Origin: an uncultured Eubacterium sp.
GTDB lineage: Bacteria; Bacillota; Clostridia; Lachnospirales; Lachnospiraceae
Direction: 5' to 3'
NCBI GenBank assembly: GCA_910580075.1
Contig: CAJTVR010000094.1
Span: 1 to 17,908 of the forward strand
DNA: 17,908 nt
Shown: piece by piece, positions 4,534-10,771 of the stretch
How the letters are laid out: the number at the start of each line of letters is the position of its first letter
How positions within the stretch are numbered: the stretch's first letter is position 1
Made by a program: the position numbers and the translations under genes
Notes under the pieces: generated by a model
Seen by the model: the letters and a program-made list of their open reading frames with translations, nothing else
What the model was told of the DNA's origin: nothing
The model's database searches: none

Positions 4534-6276
4534 CTACACAGAACGATATTTTATTATCTCAAACTTATGTTTCTTTGCCGCCGTACCTTTGCTAATTTCT
4601 GTATGTGCGATTTTATCCCGATACAAAAAGCCATTGATCGCTGTCAGTTCAATTCCCAACTTATTTGAAGTCATTGCAATCGGCGTTCCGTATTCTTTGC
4701 TTTTGTCAATGATAGCCTTGCAAAATCCTGACCATGCACCGCCATTTTCTTCCAGCAATTTCAGAATTGTTTTCCTGACGTTCCCCACCTGATAGGCCGC
4801 CCACTTTGCATCTGATTCAAATTTTGCGGCGGCCAGTTCGTAAGAATCGCCCTGACGCATCCACTTCCCCCGGTCTTTGTCAAAAATCAGGGGATATTCT
4901 TCATACTGAACATCACGGCCGGTCACGGACATTTTTGTCAGCAGATCGCCCCGCTTTTCCTTTGTCAGCACAATCATATCATCAGCCACGCCCGCAATTC
5001 CAAAAGTACCCGTGATATTCACAAAAGGATCAGTCGGATCAATACCCTTCCGGGTATGCGTCACCAACATCACCGCTATGCCATGCTGATCTGCAAACTT
5101 CTTAATAACCCCGGCTTCACGGGAATCTTTGCCGTAAGCCGATTCATTCCTTTTAGCTTCTCCGCATATTTTGATGAATGTGTCAATGATCACCAGCTTT
5201 GTGTCCGGGTGTTCCTGTAGAAAACCTTCCAGCTGTTCAATAAGCCCACTGTCAAGCGTCTGGCTCTCTATTTGCAGTTCCAGCAGTTCCGGGAACCGTT
5301 CGCCGCCTGTGATCTGGTTCATGCGCTGTTTCAGCCTGTCAAAGCGGTCTTCCAGCGACAAATACAGCACCCGGCATTGATGGGTATGGAATCCCAGAAA
5401 GTCACGCCCCATTGACACAGATAACGCCATATCAAGGCACATATAAGACTTCCCATACTTTGGCGGGCTTGCAAGGATCACCATCCCCACCGGGATAAGC
5501 CTTTCAATGATAAATTCAACCGGCTTTATATCCATACGGAATAGTTCAGCGGCGTTCAGTGTGTTTAGTTTTGGTACTTCTTCCAGATCCTTGAAGGTTT
5601 CTTCCCGTAGGATAGTATCAAGTTCCGCATCTCCCAACGGATCAGCAAAGACAAAACTGTTTGTGTTGGTCAATACCCGCCTGATCTGCTCTTTGGTGAA
5701 ATGACCGTTATGCACAAGGTACATCGCCATCCCGGAAAGCGCATTGTTACGGTTCCCGCCTTTTAAATCCCATAGATCAATTTTTGTATTTACTGGAAGC
5801 AGTTCTTCCGGTACTTCCTGATAATCTTCACCGTCAAAAATATCATACTTTGGTGGAAAACGGCCAACGCCATCCACGCATAAAGGGATATATGTATCCC
5901 CGCCATGGATATCAGCGACAAGGCCAACTGCCAACTTCTGATCTACAGCAGATTTTTTTGTGATCCTGTTCCTGCTGTTTCTCCAAAATGTATGAATATG
6001 TCCGTTATCAGGATTTTCCAGCACCATACACAGCCACTGGTTTTCTTCTGCCATTTCTAAAAACTTTTTGGACATTGCCGGATCGTCAAAGCTGATATCT
6101 ATAAACCCTTCACGCATGACAGCACCGAAACAATCGGTTTCACCCACTTCTGCAAAAGAATAACCAGCCTCCCCTTTGATCCTGCTGCCACGTTCAGGGG
6201 CTTTCCCTTTACCAAAGAAATAACCACGGAAGATCACATCATTTCCGTTCCATTGTTCCATTTTTTTTGTTCTCAC
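4534..6276 (-). CDS. RepA-like replication ATPase with degenerate primase-like N-terminus
   Basis: The 580-residue protein has a RecA-like ATPase core: Walker A ASPPKYGKSY (269-278), Walker B LVIIDT (361-366) and a sensor-like VTHTRK (405-410), as in RepA/AAA_25 hexameric helicases. The N-terminal 150 residues (GFIDISFDDPAM, NGHIHTFWRNS, GLVADIHGGDTYIPL) look like a weakened primase-polymerase domain of the kind fused to such helicases; this part is tentative. The C-terminal 80 residues resemble a winged helix. It should unwind and prime the element's own replication. The start is uncertain: GTG 6276 with GGAAG 4 bases upstream, or ATG 6261. It follows the Cro-like gene in one operon. Confidence 0.85.
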   Translation of the reverse strand: MRTKKMEQWNGNDVIFRGYFFGKGKAPERGSRIKGEAGYSFAEVGETDCFGAVMREGFIDISFDDPAMSKKFLEMAEENQWLCMVLENPDNGHIHTFWRNSRNRITKKSAVDQKLAVGLVADIHGGDTYIPLCVDGVGRFPPKYDIFDGEDYQEVPEELLPVNTKIDLWDLKGGNRNNALSGMAMYLVHNGHFTKEQIRRVLTNTNSFVFADPLGDAELDTILREETFKDLEEVPKLNTLNAAELFRMDIKPVEFIIERLIPVGMVILASPPKYGKSYMCLDMALSVSMGRDFLGFHTHQCRVLYLSLEDRFDRLKQRMNQITGGERFPELLELQIESQTLDSGLIEQLEGFLQEHPDTKLVIIDTFIKICGEAKRNESAYGKDSREAGVIKKFADQHGIAVMLVTHTRKGIDPTDPFVNITGTFGIAGVADDMIVLTKEKRGDLLTKMSVTGRDVQYEEYPLIFDKDRGKWMRQGDSYELAAAKFESDAKWAAYQVGNVRKTILKLLEENGGAWSGFCKAIIDKSKEYGTPIAMTSNKLGIELTAINGFLYRDKIAHTEISKGTAAKKHKFEIIKYRSV

Positions 6277-6299
6277 CTCACTTCCATATGATCAAAAAG

Positions 6300-6422
6300 T
6301 CATTTACAACAGTTACATACCGCCAGAATAGCAGTACCCTGATCCGGGCATACACAGAATTGTGTAATTGATATGGGGGTGTTCCTACCCCTTCCGCAGC
6401 CGCCGCACGGGTGCTTATTCAA
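6300..6422 (-). CDS. Possible 40-residue Cys-rich protein
   Basis: A minus-strand frame opens at TTG 6422, overlaps the end of the Cro-like gene by 8 bases, and stops at 6300, 24 bases before the repA-like start. It has seven Cys: KHPCGGCGRGR, then QFCVCPDQGTA and VCNCCK, in CxxC, CxC and CxCC pairs that look metal-binding. No good ribosome site is seen, so only translational coupling could start it. The 27-bp repeat falls inside the CGGCGRGR part. In the other copy of the repeat the same frame has a stop just upstream, so the repeat itself need not be coding. Real gene or chance open frame: undecided. Confidence 0.35.
   Translation of the reverse strand: MNKHPCGGCGRGRNTPISITQFCVCPDQGTAILAVCNCCK
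6351..6366. promoter_or_regulatory. Small palindrome upstream of the repA-like gene
   Basis: TACACA (6351-6356) and TGTGTA (6361-6366) are exact inverse copies around GAAT, about 75 bases before the gene. Possible operator; evidence is only the symmetry. Confidence 0.25.
6384..6410 (+). repeat. 27-bp direct repeat, copy A
   Basis: Starts CCTACCCCTTCCGCAGCC and ends CCGCACGG; identical over all 27 bases to 7621-7647. It lies between the Cro-like and RepA-like genes, so the minus-strand operon RNA carries its complement. Confidence 0.9.
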
Positions 6423-6627
6423 TAATTTCTGTTACCGCTACATTGAGGGCCTTTGCAATCTTCCCCAGCGTGGAGAGTTTGCAGTTCCCGGTTTTGATGA
6501 TCCGCTGGTAAGACGGATAGCTGATCTCTGCCTTGCTGCATACATCATAAGGATTCATGCAGCGTTCAGCCATGATAAGCTGTACCTTTTTTGCAGATAC
6601 CGCCAGCATAGATTTTGAAGTTGCCAT
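6415..6627 (-). CDS. Cro-like XRE-family regulator, 70 residues
   Basis: A single helix-turn-helix domain fills the protein: KVQLIMAERCMNPYDVCSKA, then EISYPSYQRIIKTGNCKLST and a final TLGKIAKALNVAVTEIIE. The last part is the classic helix 4-5 signature of XRE proteins. The start is placed at ATG 6627, which has AAGGAAGG 8 bases upstream; the GTG at 6636 overlaps that site. It is the first gene of the leftward early operon, opposite the repressor, which is the position of Cro or an excision regulator. No separate excisionase is recognisable, so this protein might also serve excision. Binding sites are expected in 6640-7011. Confidence 0.85.
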   Translation of the reverse strand: MATSKSMLAVSAKKVQLIMAERCMNPYDVCSKAEISYPSYQRIIKTGNCKLSTLGKIAKALNVAVTEIIE

Positions 6628-6660
6628 TTTTTTCACCTTCCTTTCTGGACATTAGCAGCC

Positions 6661-6866
6661 CTTTTATAAAGATTGTCTATTGCCAGCACACGTTGAAACA
6701 GTCAGGCGTGTCTTGCCCTATCAGATTTCACCCTAAAACCTGAAAACTTGCTGTACAGCAAAGGGATTTTTCAAGCGTTGTTTCCCTTGAACCGCTTCCC
6801 CGTTTTCCCATTAAAAACCGGGCGAAAACTTGTTGACCAGCACACAATAGACAATGTTTATAAAAG
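6661..6866. promoter_or_regulatory. Mirrored operator/origin region between divergent regulators
   Basis: The 22 bases at 6661-6682 are the inverse of 6845-6866 with one mismatch, and similarity runs about 10 bases further outward (CTGCTA on both sides). Each arm carries CAATAGACAAT and TATAAA pointing outward. A direct copy of CCAGCACAC lies inside each arm (6683-6691, 6837-6845). Near the midpoint is the perfect 14-bp palindrome TTGCTGTACAGCAA (6748-6761). This looks like a two-sided control region, or possibly the replication origin. With the promoter and operators listed next, it accounts for the gene-free 6628-7011 stretch. Confidence 0.6.
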
Positions 6867-6895
6867 AACTGCTACTGCTTATTCAGCAACTTTTG

Positions 6896-6979
6896 TTACT
6901 CTAACATGAATTATATATTAAACTTTTATTTCTGTCAATATGGATTTTACAGAAATTTTTGTTGCTGTTTTTACTGTAA
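6896..6979. promoter_or_regulatory. Candidate repressor operators
   Basis: TTACTGTAA (6971-6979) is a 9-base palindrome inside the promoter spacer. A near copy, TTACTCTAA, is at 6896-6904, and the shared context extends to TTACTnTAAnATG. ATTTCTGT and ACAGAAAT (6928-6935, 6949-6956) form another exact inverted pair with half-site centres about two helical turns apart. Confidence 0.45.
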
Positions 6980-6990
6980 TATGCTATACT
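6962..6990 (+). promoter_or_regulatory. Promoter of the repressor gene
   Basis: TTGCTG (6962-6967) and TATACT (6985-6990) with a 17-base spacer lie 21 bases upstream of the repressor ATG. GAAAGGTAGG provides the ribosome site. The TTACTGTAA palindrome inside the spacer suggests self-regulation. Confidence 0.75.
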
Positions 6991-7011
6991 ACTTCCGAAA
7001 GGTAGGTAAAA

Positions 7012-7536
7012 ATGGATATAAGTGACAATATCAGACGTATCAGAAAGGAAAAGGGGCTTACTCAAAAGAAATTGGGGGAATTGTGTAAAATAGCTGAACC
7101 TACAATTAGAAGATATGAAGCCGGAACGCTAAAACCTAAATTAGAAACCATAGAAAAAATTGCTTCCGCTTTAGGCGTTGGTGCTTCTGCACTGATGGGC
7201 GTGGAATATTATGATAAAAAATATCCCGATCTTGCCCAAGCAAGCAAAGAGTACGAAGGTTTTATAGATTATCTCAATTCTTTGGGGTATATCATAAATG
7301 ACATATATTCCCCTTCCCAAATACCTGTAGAAGAATTGGAGAAAGCCGGGAAAATGGATATAGTACCAGAAGAATGTATAGAATCCGGCTTTGTTTTGGG
7401 AGAATCGCATTCCGTGGAATTTATCAAAGACGGAAAAAGTTTTATTCTGGAAGATGATGAATTTGATGATCTACAAAAATCCACAAAAGACATGATAGCT
7501 TTGAAGCTATGGCAAAAGAGTCAAGAACAGAAATAA
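7012..7536 (+). CDS. XRE-family repressor, 174 residues
   Basis: The N-terminal HTH (about residues 3-62) is clear: NIRRIRKEKGLTQKKLGELC, then the recognition helix region AEPTIRRYEAGTLKPKLETI and ALGVGASALMG. The C-terminal 110 residues are acidic and have no Ser-Lys dyad of the LexA/CI self-cleaving peptidase. Release by RecA-driven self-cleavage is therefore unlikely. Satellite repressors such as Stl of the staphylococcal islands are relieved by binding a helper-phage protein, and that model fits here by inference. It is transcribed from its own promoter, away from the early operon. The codon use looks more A/T-rich than in the integrase. Confidence 0.85.
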   Translation: MDISDNIRRIRKEKGLTQKKLGELCKIAEPTIRRYEAGTLKPKLETIEKIASALGVGASALMGVEYYDKKYPDLAQASKEYEGFIDYLNSLGYIINDIYSPSQIPVEELEKAGKMDIVPEECIESGFVLGESHSVEFIKDGKSFILEDDEFDDLQKSTKDMIALKLWQKSQEQK

Positions 7537-7550
7537 CCCCTCTGTGACGC

Positions 7551-7565
7551 TCATATAAGCCCATA
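7551..7565 (+). repeat. Dispersed motif, copy 3
   Basis: TCATATAAGCCCATA, 14 bases after the repressor stop. Unlike the other two copies, no minus-strand gene start follows it. On the minus strand it is nevertheless followed by a GAGGGG tract like copies 1 and 2, which suggests a relic of a 5' leader. Confidence 0.5.
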
Positions 7566-7586
7566 CAGCCGCCTTTGTTGTGTTGG

Positions 7587-7592
7587 TATAAC
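7587..7592 (+). promoter_or_regulatory. Possible integrase promoter (extended -10)
   Basis: TGGTATAAC is an extended -10 with no clear -35. Transcription would begin near 7599 and give a leader of about 75 bases. Read-through from the repressor gene is an alternative, as no terminator is evident between them. Confidence 0.35.
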
Positions 7593-7613
7593 AATTAAGC
7601 TGGTGCAAAAATA

Positions 7614-7667
7614 ACCATTCCCTACCCCTTCCGCAGCCGCCGCACGGTCAGAATGGAAAGGAATGGT
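7614..7667 (+). promoter_or_regulatory. Integrase leader hairpin covering the ribosome site
   Basis: ACCATTCC (7614-7621) pairs exactly with GGAATGGT (7660-7667). The latter overlaps the integrase ribosome site AAAGGA (7657-7662). Folding would hide it, so integrase translation may be controlled. The 27-bp repeat occupies the loop. Confidence 0.4.
7621..7647 (+). repeat. 27-bp direct repeat, copy B
   Basis: Identical to 6384-6410. Located in the integrase 5' leader, 28-54 bases before the ATG. Confidence 0.9.
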
Positions 7668-7674
7668 GTAAATT

Positions 7675-8952
7675 ATGACAGGTGGAACAAGAAAACGTGG
7701 TGCAACATGGTCTTATTATTTTGACCTCGGCACAATTAACGGGAAACGCCAGAAGAAGGAAAAAGGCGGCTTTAAGACCAAAAAGGAAGCAGAAGCGGCA
7801 CTTGCCAAAGCAATCAATGAATACAATAATGCGGGGCAGCTGTTTGAACCTTCCAACGTCACAGTATCGGACTATCTGGATCAGTGGTATGATCTGTACT
7901 GCAAACCAAATCTGAAATACAATACACAGGTGGGCTATTTGCGGATCATGGAAGGGCACTTGAAGCCCCGGTTCGGTCGGTACCGTTTAAAGGCCGTCAC
8001 TGCTGCCGCATTACAGGAATATGCCAACAAGCTGAAAATGGACGGGCTGGCAAAGCACTCTATAACCGGGATCCTGTCCGTGTTTGGCGCGGCGCTGGAC
8101 TATGCCGTTGAACCGCTCCACTATCTCCCGGCTAACCCTATGCGCTATGTGAAATATCCCAAAGTGGAGAAAAAGCCCCGTGAAAGGATCATCCTGACGC
8201 TGGAAGAATGGCAGCAGATCATTGACAAGTTCCCGGCCGGCTCCCGTTACCACATCCCCCTGATGATCGGGTTTTATACGGGCCTGCGGATCAGTGAAGC
8301 CTTTGCCCTGACGTGGGATGACATAGACCTTGAAAACAGAACCTTGACCGTCAACAAGCAGATCGTAAAGCGGAACTTCGGGGCTGATGTCCGCAAGGCC
8401 GTGGAAAAGACCGGGAAAAAGGAAATGCGTTCTTCATGGTACTTCACCACTACCAAAACACCCTCTTCCGTGCGTACCGTAAAGTTTGGAGATACCCTGT
8501 ATCAGGCATTGAAGCAGGAGCGCACCGCCCAGCTGAAAAACGAACTGAAATACAGTGAATATTATACAATCCACGTCCTGAAAAAAGAGGTTGACGAAAA
8601 AGGGAATGATATGCAGCGCATTGTTCCTATCCAAAAGTGCGTTGAATCGGCCTTGCCTCGTGTCCGTATGGTCTGCATAGCGGAAAACGGGGAATACACT
8701 TCCACGGATTCTTTCAAGTATTGTGCCCGGGTGATCCACAAGGAACTGCTGCTTGCCTTTGATTACCACTCCCTGCGGCACACCCACGCCACGGTACTGA
8801 TCGAATCCGGCGCTGACGTGAAGGACGTGCAAACCCGGCTGGGTCACTCCAACATCCAGACCACCTTGCAGACCTATGTGCATGACACGGAAGTCATGGC
8901 GGCACGTTCCGTTGACCTCTTTGAACAGGCAGCAGGCCGGAAAACCTCATAG
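7675..8952 (+). CDS. int: Tyrosine-family site-specific integrase
   Basis: The 425-residue protein has all three domains: an arm-DNA-binding N-terminus (TWSYYFDLGTINGKRQKKEK, residues 11-30, of the type found in Tn916/phage integrases), a core-binding domain (about 62-160), and the catalytic domain. Catalytic residues are R205 (TGLRISEA), H365 and R368 (HSLRHTHA), H391 (RLGHSN) and the nucleophile Y401 (LQTYVHD). A Lys candidate is near TKTPSS (about 261). Length is normal. It drives integration into the rlmD 3' end, and its gene ends about 170 bases from the attR core. The ribosome site AAAGGAATGG lies in a possible hairpin. Confidence 0.97.
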   Translation: MTGGTRKRGATWSYYFDLGTINGKRQKKEKGGFKTKKEAEAALAKAINEYNNAGQLFEPSNVTVSDYLDQWYDLYCKPNLKYNTQVGYLRIMEGHLKPRFGRYRLKAVTAAALQEYANKLKMDGLAKHSITGILSVFGAALDYAVEPLHYLPANPMRYVKYPKVEKKPRERIILTLEEWQQIIDKFPAGSRYHIPLMIGFYTGLRISEAFALTWDDIDLENRTLTVNKQIVKRNFGADVRKAVEKTGKKEMRSSWYFTTTKTPSSVRTVKFGDTLYQALKQERTAQLKNELKYSEYYTIHVLKKEVDEKGNDMQRIVPIQKCVESALPRVRMVCIAENGEYTSTDSFKYCARVIHKELLLAFDYHSLRHTHATVLIESGADVKDVQTRLGHSNIQTTLQTYVHDTEVMAARSVDLFEQAAGRKTS

Positions 8953-8961
8953 AACACCAAA

Positions 8962-9001
8962 AGAGGGCTGACAGCAAAAGTTCACCGCTGTTCAGCCCTC
9001 T
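8962..9001 (+). terminator. Terminator after the integrase gene
   Basis: AGAGGGCTGA and CAGC (8962-8975) pair with GCTG and TCAGCCCTCT (8987-9001), with one bulged base and an 11-base loop. CTTAACGTTTT follows. The hairpin begins 10 bases after the stop. It separates the element's transcripts from the rlmD gene running the other way. Confidence 0.7.
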
Positions 9002-9031
9002 CTTAACGTTTTGGGTGATTTTTCAGAATTA

Positions 9032-9057
9032 CGGTGGCAAATCGGTGGCAAGCCACC
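9032..9057 (+). repeat. Right integrase arm-type repeat block
   Basis: GGTGGCA at 9033-9039 and 9044-9050 (11-base spacing), followed by inverse GCCACC at 9052-9057. Almost the same as 301-328 near the left end, where the pair also has 11-base spacing. It lies about 63 bases inside the attR core. Confidence 0.65.
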
Positions 9058-9089
9058 CGTTTTCACACTCTCTAAACGCTTGAAAACCC

Positions 9090-10535
9090 TTATTTTATGC
9101 GGCTTAAACAGCAAATAGTCTCAACATGCACCGTCTGACAAAACTGATCCACCGCCTGCACCCTGTCCAGCTCATACCCCCTCTCACAAAGATACTTCAA
9201 ATCCCGTGCCAGCGTAGCCGGATCACAGCTGACATACACAATTTTCTCCGGCCCTGCCTTCACAACCGCATCCAGCAGCCGCACGCTGCATCCCTTCCGC
9301 GGCGGGTCTGCCACTACCACTTGCGGGCGGGTCTTTAAAAGCGCCGCGGCACCAGCTTCATCCTGTGCGCTTCCGTCAGACGATGCGGTTTCATTCCCGC
9401 CAAAAAGTCTCTCCAGTTCCGCTTCAGCCTCTCCTTCAAAAAACTCTGCATTCGAAATTCCATTGATACTGGCATTCCGGCGTGCATCTGCAACTGCCTG
9501 AGGTACGATCTCAATGCCATAAACCTTGCGGGCTTTTTTCGCTAAAAACAGGGAAATTGTCCCTATGCCGCAGTACAAATCCCAGACCGTTTCTTCCCCG
9601 CTCAGATCAGCGAATTCCAGCACCTTGTTATACAGTATTTCCGTCTGCACAGGGTTTACCTGATAAAATGACAGCGGGGAAATCTGGAATTTAATATTTC
9701 CGATTTCATCCTTGATATAATCACTGCCCCATAATGTTTTCACAGTATCTCCCATAATGACATTATTCCGCTGTGTATTGATGCTTATGGAAATACTTGT
9801 CATGCCATCTATTCTGGCAAGCCTGTCTGTCAGTGATGCAGCTTTTGGCAGTGACCTGCCGTTTATTACGATACAGACCATGATCTGTTTGGAGCGGAAT
9901 CCATACCGCACCAGTATATGACGGATCAGTCCTTTGCCCGTATTCTCATCATATGGCTCTATGTTATACTCTTCCATCCAGGATAAAATGCATTCTACAA
10001 CATCCTGGTTCTGCTGCACGCCCAGATAACAGTTTTTAACCGGAATAATGTCATGGGTTCTGGCTGCATAAAATCCAGCTGCCAGCTTTCCGTTTTTATC
10101 GCGTCCCACTGGATACTGAGCTTTATTGCGGTAACGGAACGGCTCTTTCATTCCAATAACCGGTTCCATCGGAATCTGGCTGTCCTGAAAACCTCCAATA
10201 CGCATCAGACTGCTGCGTACTTTATTTTCTTTATATTCCAGCTGTTTTTCATAAGCCAGTGCCTGAATCTGGCAGCCTCCGCACTGTCTGTGCAGCGGAC
10301 ACTGCGGCTTCACCCGGTAAGGTGACGGCTTGAGCACTTCCAGCAGCCTGGCATATCCGTATGTCTTTTTTAATTTTGTAATGACAGCGCTGATTTTATC
10401 TCCTATAAGCGCATCTTTTACAAAAAAAGTCATGCCATTCCTCTCGTCGTCAGACGGTCCCCTCCATTTGGCAACACCTGTTCCGTCTGAACCCATATCT
10501 TCAATTATCAATTCTATTCTGTCATTTTTTTTCAT
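9090..10535 (-). CDS. rlmD: 23S rRNA (uracil-C5)-methyltransferase, RlmD/RlmCD type
   Basis: The 481-residue enzyme has an N-terminal TRAM RNA-binding domain (about 1-65), three Fe-S Cys in CPLHRQCGGCQ (79, 85, 88) with a fourth probably in NCYLG, and a SAM motif (VWDLYCGIGTISLFLAKKA). It also has the catalytic Cys437 in VSCDPATLARDL. It methylates uridine C5 in 23S rRNA; Gram-positive members may modify two sites (RlmCD). The ribosome site GGGAGG is 5 bases before ATG. The element has replaced the last residues: after TVHVE the native CVVLMSRVEK is now TICCLSRIK, so the enzyme should still work. The gene is the element's insertion target. Confidence 0.93.
   Translation of the reverse strand: MKKNDRIELIIEDMGSDGTGVAKWRGPSDDERNGMTFFVKDALIGDKISAVITKLKKTYGYARLLEVLKPSPYRVKPQCPLHRQCGGCQIQALAYEKQLEYKENKVRSSLMRIGGFQDSQIPMEPVIGMKEPFRYRNKAQYPVGRDKNGKLAAGFYAARTHDIIPVKNCYLGVQQNQDVVECILSWMEEYNIEPYDENTGKGLIRHILVRYGFRSKQIMVCIVINGRSLPKAASLTDRLARIDGMTSISISINTQRNNVIMGDTVKTLWGSDYIKDEIGNIKFQISPLSFYQVNPVQTEILYNKVLEFADLSGEETVWDLYCGIGTISLFLAKKARKVYGIEIVPQAVADARRNASINGISNAEFFEGEAEAELERLFGGNETASSDGSAQDEAGAAALLKTRPQVVVADPPRKGCSVRLLDAVVKAGPEKIVYVSCDPATLARDLKYLCERGYELDRVQAVDQFCQTVHVETICCLSRIK
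9120..9134 (+). repeat. attR core, 15 bp
   Basis: CTCAACATGCACCGT, identical to 170-184. Sequence at 9134 and beyond is chromosome; 9119 and below is element. It falls in the coding end of the methyltransferase. Confidence 0.9.
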
Positions 10536-10642
10536 TTCAGCCTCCCTGTCCCAGAGCAGTACTTACAGAATGATCCCGCTGTCTGTTCCTGCTATTATTT
10601 CATTAATACAAAATGAAGGGGCCGCCGCACTAAGTAAAACAT

Positions 10643-10691
10643 ATACAGGATATCGTATAAAAGAACGATTGAAACCGGCTATATCCTGTAT
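10643..10691 (-). terminator. Inverted repeat upstream of rlmD
   Basis: ATACAGGATAT (10643-10653) and ATATCCTGTAT (10681-10691) are exact inverse copies with a 27-base loop. On the minus strand GTTTTACTT follows. It could terminate the yhaM transcript or act as an operator for rlmD. Confidence 0.45.
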
Positions 10692-10716
10692 CATATTTCT
10701 TAATGTGACAGCCCCG

Positions 10717-10758
10717 CTGCCGGCTGTATTCTATTAATTCCAGTCATTCAGCCGGCAG
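10717..10758 (-). terminator. Hairpin after yhaM
   Basis: CTGCCGGCTG (10717-10726) and CAGCCGGCAG (10749-10758) pair exactly around a 22-base loop, 14 bases after the yhaM stop. No T-run follows, so it may protect the 3' end or work together with the next inverted repeat. Confidence 0.5.
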
Positions 10759-10771
10759 TATCTTTATAAAA

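Larger units (their letters stand above)
170..9134. mobile_element. Integrated phage-satellite-like element, about 8.95 kb
   Basis: A 15-bp direct repeat bounds the region. Inside are an integrase beside the right end, a repressor and a divergent small Cro-like regulator, a replication ATPase, several small phage-type genes, scaffold and major capsid genes, and a sigma-like late regulator. I find no terminase, portal, protease, head-tail connector, tail or lysis gene, so this is not a complete prophage. The order integrase, repressor, early operon, morphogenesis matches phage-inducible island layouts. Satellite identity is inferred from gene content; a decayed prophage remnant is the main alternative. 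Against decay, no gene is visibly broken and the operons are tightly packed. Confidence 0.85.

Noticed and set aside
8434..8883. Minus-strand frame inside the integrase gene
   Set aside because: Antisense shadow of the catalytic domain; no ribosome site.
170..9134. Complete prophage or conjugative element
   Set aside because: No portal, terminase, tail or lysis genes, and no relaxase or conjugation genes.
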